In this document: positions 1 through 8,602 of the stretch, in pieces | Position numbering within the stretch: the stretch's first letter is position 1 | Layout: every line of letters begins with the position of its first letter | From: Pseudomonadota bacterium | GTDB lineage: Bacteria; Myxococcota_A; UBA9042; GCA-2863065 | NCBI GenBank assembly: GCA_947498315.1 | Contig: CANMLD010000022.1 | Location: 1 to 34,380, forward strand | Direction of reading: 5' to 3' | DNA length: 34,380 nucleotides | Program-made: the position numbers and the translations under genes | The notes under the pieces: model-generated | What the model was told of the DNA's origin: nothing | The model's input: the letters and a program-made list of their open reading frames with translations, nothing else | Database searches by the model: none

Positions 1-84
1 GAGCGACGCGTGATGGGGGAGCGGCCCGGGCGCCCGGCCCGGGGTCCTGCCTTCAGGTCCGCAAGCCGACTCCATGCGGTGTAA

Positions 85-1202
<1,118 letters not shown>

Positions 1203-1203
<1 letters not shown>

Positions 1204-2063
1204 TGAACGCCTGGGCGCGATATCGTCGTTTGACCGTGCTCTTCGTGGCGCTGGTCCTCCCGTTGGCCTCGCTCTGGTACCACAGCCGGCCGCGCCCCGA
1301 GCCGACTCTAACGGAACGCATCCTCATGCGCTTCGTGAACCCGGCGCAGTCGATAATGAGCGGCGTGGTCGGCTCGTTCGCGAAGGTCTTCGTCGACTAC
1401 ATTTGGCTAGTCGGCGTGGTTGAGGAGAACCGCGATCTCCGTCGCCAGAACGAAGTCCTCGCCGGGATGGTCCAAGACCGGGACCAGCTCAGGAAGGAGA
1501 ACCGTCGACTGAAGGACTTCCTTCGTTTCAAGGGAGAGCGCACCGACCTCGAGACCGCCACGGCACGTGTCCTCGCGAAGGACGTCTCTCCATATCACCG
1601 AGTACTCAAGGTGAAGATCAGCGCCGGCACGACGCAAGGGATCGAGCGCCTACAGCCGGTCATCACGCCGGCCGGGGTGGTCGGTCACATCGAGAAGGTG
1701 ATGGACGAGTACGCCGAGGTGAAGCTCACGGTCGACGCCGGCGCACGAGTCGCTGTGACGATAGAGGGGCGCGACGTGAAGGGTACGGTCGTGGGCTCCG
1801 GTGACAGAAACGACTACCAAGCGGCCTTTGAAGTTGGCGATCCGACCCAAGAAGTGAGGCCCGGCGACATGCTCGTAACCTCTGGAGAGGATGAGCGATT
1901 CCCCAAGGGGCTCGTCGTCGGATACGTCTCGGACGCTCCGATGCGACAAGATGACATCGGTGTCATGTTCCAGGTCACGCCCAGCGTGAACTTCAAGACC
2001 CTCGAGTTCGTGCAGATTGTGACGTCGCACTTCGAGTTCGCACCCTCGGACGACGGGAAGTGA
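1203..2063 (+). CDS. mreC: Rod shape-determining protein MreC
   Basis: 286 aa; N-terminal TM, coiled coil, MreC core (VITPAGVVGHIEKV...VKLTVDAGARVAVTIEGRDVKGTVVGSG...GDMLVTSGEDERFPKGLVVGYV); overlaps mreB stop. Confidence 0.93.
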
Positions 2064-2102
2064 GTGGGTCGGACAAAATGGAGATTGAGCGTACACCGCG
2101 CA

Positions 2103-2141
2103 CCTCGGGGGCTGTGGGGGTCGCCCCCACCCGCAAGCGCA
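2103..2141 (+). repeat. 39-bp repeat copy 1 containing hairpin GTGGGGG-TCG-CCCCCAC
   Basis: 33/39 identical to 2366-2404; perfect 7-bp stem at 2114-2130. Confidence 0.7.
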
Positions 2142-2252
2142 TTGACTGCCGACGGCAGCCGCCCTCTTGCTTCGACTGGGCGCCGACAGGCGCGTACTCG
2201 AGCGACGAAGGGGGGCTGCATCGCCCGTCAAGGAGCGAGAGCAACTCGATGA

Positions 2253-2473
2253 TAGGAGCCTGCTGCTTTTCTCCCGTCGCATGCCTTCGCGCTTCCGTAC
2301 GAGAGCGGCGTCAGATGTCTGCGATACGTCCTCACGTACCTTTGGGTACGGGCCGGGCGTTTCTCCCTCGGGGGGCGCGGGGGTGTCCCCCACCGGCAAG
2401 CGCAAGAACAGCCTTCCTTGCTCTCGTAGGGAATCGCTTCGGCCTGCTCGGTCCGAAAAACAGCAGGCTCCTA
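2253..2473. repeat. Long imperfect inverted repeat (MITE-like) inside element A
   Basis: TAGGAGCCTGCTGCTTTTC (2253-2271) pairs with GAAAAACAGCAGGCTCCTA (2455-2473); inner TTCCGTACGAGAGC (2293-2306) pairs with GCTCTCGTAGGGAA (2420-2433); both pairs share the centre at 2363. Confidence 0.7.
2366..2404 (+). repeat. 39-bp repeat copy 2 with hairpin GGGGG-TGT-CCCCC
   Basis: 33/39 identical to 2103-2141. Confidence 0.7.
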
Positions 2474-2529
2474 GAAAATTGCCGGTGGACGCCAACCAAA
2501 ACCCCACCCGACCCGCTGAGTGAGGCGCA

Positions 2530-3054
2530 ATGAACAGTCTCTCTCAATCCATCGCCGTGTCGTTCGCTGTCTACCTGCTTCTCGGAATCGAGGCGCCACT
2601 GTTGCAGCAGCTGCACTTGCAGTACTTCGCACCGGACCTGGCCCTCGTGGCAGTGCTCTGGTGTGCGCTACGCATGCCTGTGGTCGCGGGCACCCTGACT
2701 TGTCTCGTCATAGGCTTCCTCAAGGACGGCTTCGTGATGGGGTGTCCCGTTGGGATGCACGCCGAGATCTTCGTCATCCTCTTCCTCGTCGCGCGCTACC
2801 TCGCCGCCAAGGTACCCGTACGTGGTCTTTCGACCCTGGTCGTATCGACGGTCGCGCTATCGATCGCCGCGTCATCCCTCTTCGTCCTTCTATCGCTCCT
2901 CTTCGATCCCTATTTCGAGTCGCATAGGATGGTGTTCAGGCTCATGTTCCCGGTCGCCCTGGTCACGGCGCCCTTTTCGCCGGTGGTCTTCTTCGTGCTC
3001 GACCGCGTCGACCTGCTCTTCGCTCGGTCCTCGCGCAGAGACGGGCTCATATGA
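2530..3054 (+). CDS. mreD: Rod shape-determining protein MreD
   Basis: 174 aa multi-TM protein positioned between mreC and mrdA; MreD-like hydrophobic pattern. Confidence 0.85.
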   Translation: MNSLSQSIAVSFAVYLLLGIEAPLLQQLHLQYFAPDLALVAVLWCALRMPVVAGTLTCLVIGFLKDGFVMGCPVGMHAEIFVILFLVARYLAAKVPVRGLSTLVVSTVALSIAASSLFVLLSLLFDPYFESHRMVFRLMFPVALVTAPFSPVVFFVLDRVDLLFARSSRRDGLI

Positions 3055-3074
3055 GCGAGAGGAACTGACGAGCC

Positions 3075-5528
3075 GTGCCTCCCCGCACACAACACGGCAT
3101 GCCGGACTACCGGGCCTCGTACCGATGGACGATGCTCATCATGACGGTCGCGTTCTTGACGCTGCTCATGCGTTTCTTCGTGTTGCAGATCGCCAGGACG
3201 CAAGAATACCAGCAAGATCAACAGCGTATAAAGACTCGAGCCGAGCGATTACCAGCGCGACGTGGCCTCATCGTTGACCGAAACGGCGTGGTACTAGCGC
3301 AGAACGTCGAGACGCACGACCTCGTCATGGTGCCGTATCGAGTCAAGGACCCCAGAAAAGTCGGGGAGCTACTTCGCAAGCATCTGTCGCTCACCGTGGA
3401 CGAGGAGCAGACGCTCCAGGAGCTCATCCGCGTCGGCATGGAGAACCGCGAGAAGCTCGACATCGTCGTCCTTCGCCAAGACGTCGTCAGCGAACATTGC
3501 CCCTTTGGCGCTCAGAAGCTGGAACGGCTCGACGTCAAGAAGCGCACGCTCTGGAGCGCGACCTCTGGCCGATCCTACTTTCCCACGACCAGCGCAGAGA
3601 CGCGGTGTCCGCATGACCGGAGCAAGGCGCTGGAATGGAACAGCTCCCGTACTCTGGGCCGCTGCCCAGACGGGCTTGAGTACGCCTCTGCCTCATCCGA
3701 CCCCATCGACGGTTCGCCGCTCGCCGAGAAGACATGGAGCCTACGTTGCCCATCCGACGGCCGCCTGTACAACAATGAGAAGGCCATTGTCGAGGCGGCC
3801 CTCTATGAGATGCCAGGGATCGAGATCCGCACCAGCCTGCGCCGGGTCTACCCGCAGAAGAACCTAGTGTCACACCTCGTGGGGTACGTAAACCAGATCA
3901 GCGCCAAAGACCTCGAGTCGAGTCCAGGTGAGTACCTGCCGAACGACCGGGCGGGCCGTACCGGTGTCGAGAGGTCGTTCGAGAAGGAGCTGCGGGGGCA
4001 GTGGGGTCAGCGCAATACGCTGATCGAGCGGCTCGGTGGCGACGGGCCCGTGGTCGAAGTGACGGACCCGAACAAGCCAGATAAGCCGGTCGTCGATGGC
4101 GCCACGATTCGCCTCACCATCGATGTGCGCCTCCAGGAGGCAGCTCAACAAGCAATGCGCTATCACAAGAGCGGCGCTGCCGTGGTGATGGACGTCAGAA
4201 CGGGTGAGGTCCTCGCGCTCTACTCGAAGCCGACCTTCGATCCGAATCTGTGGGCCGGACGGCTCCCCGCGCAGGTGCTGCAGGAGACGAACCGCAGCCC
4301 TTACTCACCCATGCTCAACAAGGCGCTGACGGCCTACGCACCGGGCTCGATCTACAAGCTCATAACAGCGACGGCGGGCCTCCACACCCACACGACCGAC
4401 TTCAAGCGTGAAGTGATGTGTCCGGGCTACTTCGAGTACGGCGGACGACGCTTCCGTTGCCACCTGAGGACCGGTCATGGGTCGATGGACCTCGTGCACG
4501 CGATGGCACGATCGTGCGACATCTTCTTCTACAAGCTCGGCGAGGAGATGGGCATGGACACACTTTACCACTACGCCACCCAGTACTTCGGGCTGGGTGG
4601 TCCGACTGGGCTAGAGATTGGCGAGTCCGAAGGCCTAGTCCCGACGCGTGAGTGGCACCGGAAGCGTGACGGAGTCTTCATGCCGGGTTTCACGGTCTCT
4701 ACCGCGGTCGGGCAGAAGGACATTCGACTGACGCCGCTTCAAGTCACTCGCGCCTATGTGGCTGTAGCAAACGGCGGGCTCCTCCTCGATGCCCACGTGT
4801 TGAAGCAGGTCGAGGACCGGGGCGGTCGCGTGCTTCGGGCGACCGCCCCGACCGGAACGACGCGACTCCCTCTTGCGGAGGAGGAGCTCGCAGGCCTGAA
4901 GGAGGGCTTTTGGCGTACGGTGAACGATGAACACGGGACCGCGTTCGACGCTCGGATCCCTGGGACGGGTGAAGTCGCCGGCAAGACCGGAACGGCCGAA
5001 GCCTCTGAGCGCAAGGCCGGCGTCACCGAAGACATCGCGCGATGGCTCGAGGAGGACCACGCATGGTTCTCCGGCTATGCCCCGGCGCGCAACCCCGAGA
5101 TCGCGCTCACCGTCTTCGTCGAGCACGGGCTCTCTGGTGGCAAGATGGCGGGGCCGGTGGCGATGCAGATTGTGAAGGCCTACCTGGACATGCGTAACGA
5201 TGGCTCGCGGCCTCAGGAACAAGTGGAGCCGAATCCCATTCGATCGGAGCCGACGCGCATAACCCCTCCGCCTCAAGGGCCACCGGCCCCAGTGGAAGGG
5301 GCTCGGCCGAGCCAAGAAGTGCCTTCTGGCTCCTCGAACGCGCCGGTCGAACAACAGAACTCGCGACCCGGGACGGCGGGCCGAGCCGGCGTAGCACTGC
5401 CCGGCGTAGCACTGCCCGGCGTAGCACTGCCGGCTGACCATGCTGAGCCTCCAAACGCAGAAGCGGCGCCGCCGTCGCAACCAGAGGGCCGAGTGAACCA
5501 CGAGCCCATGGAGATCGAACTCCCATGA
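3075..5528 (+). CDS. mrdA: Penicillin-binding protein 2 (elongasome transpeptidase)
   Basis: 817 aa; RRGLIVDRNGVVLAQN, YAPGSIYKLITATAGL (SxxK as SIYK), VAGKTGTAEA (KTGT); followed by rodA. GTG start; ATG at 3099 is an alternative. Confidence 0.95.
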   Translation: MPPRTQHGMPDYRASYRWTMLIMTVAFLTLLMRFFVLQIARTQEYQQDQQRIKTRAERLPARRGLIVDRNGVVLAQNVETHDLVMVPYRVKDPRKVGELLRKHLSLTVDEEQTLQELIRVGMENREKLDIVVLRQDVVSEHCPFGAQKLERLDVKKRTLWSATSGRSYFPTTSAETRCPHDRSKALEWNSSRTLGRCPDGLEYASASSDPIDGSPLAEKTWSLRCPSDGRLYNNEKAIVEAALYEMPGIEIRTSLRRVYPQKNLVSHLVGYVNQISAKDLESSPGEYLPNDRAGRTGVERSFEKELRGQWGQRNTLIERLGGDGPVVEVTDPNKPDKPVVDGATIRLTIDVRLQEAAQQAMRYHKSGAAVVMDVRTGEVLALYSKPTFDPNLWAGRLPAQVLQETNRSPYSPMLNKALTAYAPGSIYKLITATAGLHTHTTDFKREVMCPGYFEYGGRRFRCHLRTGHGSMDLVHAMARSCDIFFYKLGEEMGMDTLYHYATQYFGLGGPTGLEIGESEGLVPTREWHRKRDGVFMPGFTVSTAVGQKDIRLTPLQVTRAYVAVANGGLLLDAHVLKQVEDRGGRVLRATAPTGTTRLPLAEEELAGLKEGFWRTVNDEHGTAFDARIPGTGEVAGKTGTAEASERKAGVTEDIARWLEEDHAWFSGYAPARNPEIALTVFVEHGLSGGKMAGPVAMQIVKAYLDMRNDGSRPQEQVEPNPIRSEPTRITPPPQGPPAPVEGARPSQEVPSGSSNAPVEQQNSRPGTAGRAGVALPGVALPGVALPADHAEPPNAEAAPPSQPEGRVNHEPMEIELP
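5388..5431 (+). repeat. 15-bp tandem repeat x3 encoding GVALP-GVALP-GVALP
   Basis: ggcgtagcactgccc repeated at 5388, 5403, 5418 in the PBP2 C-terminal tail. Confidence 0.9.
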
Positions 5529-6736
5529 TCGGTCGCGCCGAACGCCGTCGCCTCTTCGACATGAACTGGGTCGTCGTGGCGGTCATCATTACTCTCATCG
5601 CCATTGGGCTGCTGAATCTACGCAACGTCGACTTCTACAGTACCGACAGTTTCCACGGCCGACAGCTCAAGTGGTACCTCGTAGGGACCGTCGTCGCCGT
5701 CATCTGTGCCGTCACCGACCTGCATATCATCTCGAGACTGAGCTATCTCTTTTACGCCATTAGCATCGTGATGCTCATCGCCGTCCTCTTCACGAAGCCG
5801 ATCAACGGCTCGACGCGGTGGCTCCCGCTCCCCCTTATCGGCGAGTCCGTACAGCCGGCAGAGTTCGCGAAGATCGCCCTCATCATGGCGCTATCGCGGT
5901 TCTACCAAGATGGGTTCCGTGATGAGCGACACGACGATGGACCCATCCTCCGCTTCATGCGTCCATTGCTCCCCTTTCTCCTCATCGCCCCCCCGCTGTT
6001 CCTCATCTTTATCGAGCCGGACCTCGGGACGACCCTCGTCACGCTGTTCTGCGCGCTCTCGATCGTCTTCTTCGAGGGTCTTCGGTGGCGCACCGTGTTC
6101 CTTGCGGTTGGACTCGTGGCGCTCATCGTGCCGCTCGGGTGGAGGTTCTTCATTCATGACTACCAGCGCGATCGTGTGCGCGTCTGGGTCGACAGTGGCG
6201 CGCTTCAGGCGGAGTACGAGTCTGCGAAGAAGGCACTGAAGCAACGACCGGAGGACACTGAGTTGGTCGTGCACGTCAAGGAGCTAAATGAGGTGCTTGC
6301 AAAGGCGTATCAGCCGAAACAGGCCGAGATCGCGATCGGGTCCGGTGGCTTCTACGGAAAGGGTGGCCAGAACGGACACGCCGACCGCCAGCGCGGCCTG
6401 CCGGAGCTTCACACGGACTTCGTTATCGCGTGTTACGGAGAAGAGCGAGGTTTCGTGGGGAGCTCGTTCCTACTGACGCTCTACTACCTGCTCTGCTATT
6501 GGTGTATTCGGGTGACGAAGCTAGCGAGGGACCGCTATCAGGTGCTCGTAGCGGTCGGCGTATGCGCGCTGATCTTCTGGCAGTTCTTCGTGAACGTGGG
6601 GATGGTCACCGGGCTCATGCCGGTCGTTGGGGTGACGCTACCGCTCTTGTCGTACGGAGGGTCTAGCGTCATCACCATTTGTATCGGGCTGGGACTTCTG
6701 TTCAACATCGTGTTCCGAAGGCGGGCCACGGGTTGA
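5525..6736 (+). CDS. rodA: Peptidoglycan glycosyltransferase RodA (SEDS family)
   Basis: 403 aa; GSTRWLPLPLIGESVQPAEFAKIALI, DYQRDRVRVWVD, AIGSGGFYGKG, ELHTDFVIACYGEERGFVG, PLLSYGGSS; ATGA overlap with mrdA. Confidence 0.96.
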   Translation: MIGRAERRRLFDMNWVVVAVIITLIAIGLLNLRNVDFYSTDSFHGRQLKWYLVGTVVAVICAVTDLHIISRLSYLFYAISIVMLIAVLFTKPINGSTRWLPLPLIGESVQPAEFAKIALIMALSRFYQDGFRDERHDDGPILRFMRPLLPFLLIAPPLFLIFIEPDLGTTLVTLFCALSIVFFEGLRWRTVFLAVGLVALIVPLGWRFFIHDYQRDRVRVWVDSGALQAEYESAKKALKQRPEDTELVVHVKELNEVLAKAYQPKQAEIAIGSGGFYGKGGQNGHADRQRGLPELHTDFVIACYGEERGFVGSSFLLTLYYLLCYWCIRVTKLARDRYQVLVAVGVCALIFWQFFVNVGMVTGLMPVVGVTLPLLSYGGSSVITICIGLGLLFNIVFRRRATG

Positions 6737-6749
6737 AGGTCCTAACGCG

Positions 6750-6781
6750 CGGACGGCCAACCCATCGGAGAAGGCCGTCCG
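6750..6781. terminator. Putative bidirectional terminator between convergent rodA and trxA
   Basis: Perfect 9-bp inverted repeat CGGACGGCC...GGCCGTCCG with 14-nt loop in the short convergent gap; no strong U-tract. Confidence 0.5.
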
Positions 6782-6807
6782 TTCACGCGATCAGACTGGT
6801 GACGTGC

Positions 6808-7137
6808 TCAGACGACCTTCGAGAGCGCTGTCACGAAGGCGCCCTTCGGCTTGGCGCCGACCATCTTGTCGACCGGCTGACCATTCTTGAAGAGGATGAA
6901 GGTCGGCACGCCCTGAATGCCGAACTTGCTGGTGATCATGGGCGCGGTGTCGATGTCGAGCTTCGCGATCTTGACCTTGCCTTGATACTCGGTCGCGAGC
7001 TGCTCGATGGTCGGGGCGACCGCACGGCAGGGCCCACACCACGTCGCCCAGAAGTCGACCAAGACAGGGATGCTGCTGTCCTCGACCTCGGCCTTGAAGT
7101 TGGTGTCGGTGAGGGTGACGACGTTAGGGGAGGCCAT
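6808..7137 (-). CDS. trxA: Thioredoxin
   Basis: 109 aa from MASPNVVTLTD; VLVDFWATWCGPCRAVAPTIEQLA; GVPTFILFKNGQPVDKMVGA. The 328-aa ORF is an over-extension. Confidence 0.95.
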   Translation of the reverse strand: MASPNVVTLTDTNFKAEVEDSSIPVLVDFWATWCGPCRAVAPTIEQLATEYQGKVKIAKLDIDTAPMITSKFGIQGVPTFILFKNGQPVDKMVGAKPKGAFVTALSKVV

Positions 7138-7189
7138 GACAGGAGCTCCTGATTGGGCCGCGGTCGCGCGGCTCACGGTGGGGACAGAT

Positions 7190-7251
7190 CGTTGCTTCAG
7201 ACGAACGAAGCAACGAGGCGCAAGCATAGGGTCTGACCCTAGGTGTGACAA
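7190..7251 (-). promoter_or_regulatory. Candidate trxA promoter with palindromic spacer and 5' stem-loop
   Basis: Minus strand: TTGTCA (7246-7251), 17-nt spacer, TATGCT (7223-7228); dyad TAGGGTC-N-GACCCTA (7227-7241); stem-loop CGTTGCTTC/GAAGCAACG (7190-7215). Confidence 0.55.
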
Positions 7252-7298
7252 GGCACAGGCGCTCGCGAACACGTAAGCCGTTGAATACGAGCTGTCTT

Positions 7299-7664
7299 TC
7301 AGAGCCCGAAGAGCCCGAGCATCCAAGTCGCCAGCGAAGCGACCACGGCGACGAGTCCACCGCCGACAATGGCTGGGAGCACCCCTTTTACGTCGAGCTC
7401 GTCGGTCACGGCATCCGTCACCTTGAACAGGACGGCGGCGATGAGCCACCGGGTGAAGAAGCCGAAGAGCCACGCGAGCCCCAACGTCCCGATGGCGAGC
7501 ACCCAGAAGAGCAGCTTGGCGAGCGCGAGGTTCAGGACGCCCAAGATGGCCCCTGCGATGAATGCGCTCGCGGGCGACTTCAACTTGATACCGGGGACGA
7601 CCTGTGCGGCCACCCAGATGGCCAGCGTGAGCGCTACCCATCCGACGAGCAGGTTCATTACCAT
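7299..7664 (-). CDS. Phage holin family / PF04020-like small membrane protein
   Basis: 121 aa, four hydrophobic segments, MNLLVGWVALTLAIWVAAQVVPGIKLKSPASAFIAGAILGVLN typical of this family. Confidence 0.75.
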   Translation of the reverse strand: MVMNLLVGWVALTLAIWVAAQVVPGIKLKSPASAFIAGAILGVLNLALAKLLFWVLAIGTLGLAWLFGFFTRWLIAAVLFKVTDAVTDELDVKGVLPAIVGGGLVAVVASLATWMLGLFGL

Positions 7665-7739
7665 GAAGAGGTCTCCTTGAGCGAAGAGTCAGTAGCTCGG
7701 GCGGTCCCCCCTGCCGCACCGACATGGCGCGCGAGGGGG

Positions 7740-8585
7740 CTAATAGAGTTGAGTCAACACCGCCGCAGGGCGATCGAGCCCCGCCCCACCGCATGCGAAA
7801 GGATCGGGATCATAGTGCACCACGTCGAGAATGAGGCCGTGTCCAGGTGCGGTCTCGCCGGCGTCGCTGCGTCTTCGGGATTGTAGCGCCGTCGCGACGG
7901 CATCGTCGGTGCGGTAGCCACGTCCGACTTCTACCAGGGTCCCAGCCATGATGCGGATCATGTTTTGTAGGAACGCGTTTCCGCGGACGACGATGGCGAG
8001 GTCACCATGAATGCGTGGACCGGCATCGCTGGCGGCTATAGGGCCCTGGGCCTCGACCTCGACACCGAACACGTGTCGTATGGACGTGTGGGCCTGGCAG
8101 CTCGAAGCCCGAAAGGCCGAGAAGTCGTGTTCCCCGACGAACGAGGCGGCGGCACGGCGCATCGCGAGGACGTCGAGCGGAAAGGGGATGAACCACGCAT
8201 TGCGACGGCGAATGGCGCAGCGGGTCCGCGAGTTCCAGACGCGATAGCGGTACGTCTTCCCGAGCGAAGACTTGCGCACGTCGAAGCCATCTGGGGCCTC
8301 ACAGGCGTCCGAGACCGACACATCGGGTGGGAGGATGGTGTTCAACGCCCGAACGAGGCCGTGTAGTGGGATGCGGCTCTGGGTGTAGAAGAGGACGGGC
8401 AGGCCAAGCGCGTGCACGCCTGCGTCTGTGCGGCTCGATGCGAGGACCGATGCCTCTTCGCGCGTGAGCTGCGAGATGGCGTCCTCGAGTGTGCCCTGGA
8501 TGGTACGGAGGACAGCCTGCCGTTGGTAGCCCTTGAACTCGGTGCCGTCATACTGGACGAGCAGGAGGACACGGCGCTCGACCAC
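7740..8585 (-). CDS. truA: tRNA pseudouridine(38-40) synthase TruA
   Basis: VQYDGTEFKGYQRQ, ASSRTDAGVHALG, LNTILPPDVSV, KTYRYRVWN, MIRIMAGTLVEVGRG; likely GTG start at 8585 rather than 8696. Confidence 0.9.
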   Translation of the reverse strand: MVERRVLLLVQYDGTEFKGYQRQAVLRTIQGTLEDAISQLTREEASVLASSRTDAGVHALGLPVLFYTQSRIPLHGLVRALNTILPPDVSVSDACEAPDGFDVRKSSLGKTYRYRVWNSRTRCAIRRRNAWFIPFPLDVLAMRRAAASFVGEHDFSAFRASSCQAHTSIRHVFGVEVEAQGPIAASDAGPRIHGDLAIVVRGNAFLQNMIRIMAGTLVEVGRGYRTDDAVATALQSRRRSDAGETAPGHGLILDVVHYDPDPFACGGAGLDRPAAVLTQLY

Positions 8586-8602
8586 GCGCGGCTCGTCGGG
8601 CG

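Larger units (their letters stand above)
2061..2523 (+). mobile_element. Interspersed repeat element A (non-coding) between mreC and mreD
   Basis: Left end TGAGTGGGTCGGACAAAATGGAGAT (2061-2085) and right end GAAAATTGCCGGTGGACGCCAA (2474-2495) both recur, in the same relative order, in the 26.6-27.8 kb element on the opposite strand. Confidence 0.6.

Noticed and set aside
2060-2533. 157-aa ORF in the mreC-mreD gap as a real gene
   Set aside because: The gap consists of repeats and inverted repeats in all frames with no domain; the ORF is a by-product of high GC.
7299-7664. Phage-holin-family gene as evidence of a prophage
   Set aside because: This membrane family is common in ordinary chromosomes; no other phage gene is nearby.
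6808-7794. 328-aa thioredoxin fusion protein
   Set aside because: The N-terminal 219 aa overlap the antisense/out-of-frame holin-family gene and promoter region; the good RBS and start are at 7137.
7245-7886. 213-aa plus-strand ORF
   Set aside because: Antisense to the holin-family and truA genes; no recognisable domain.
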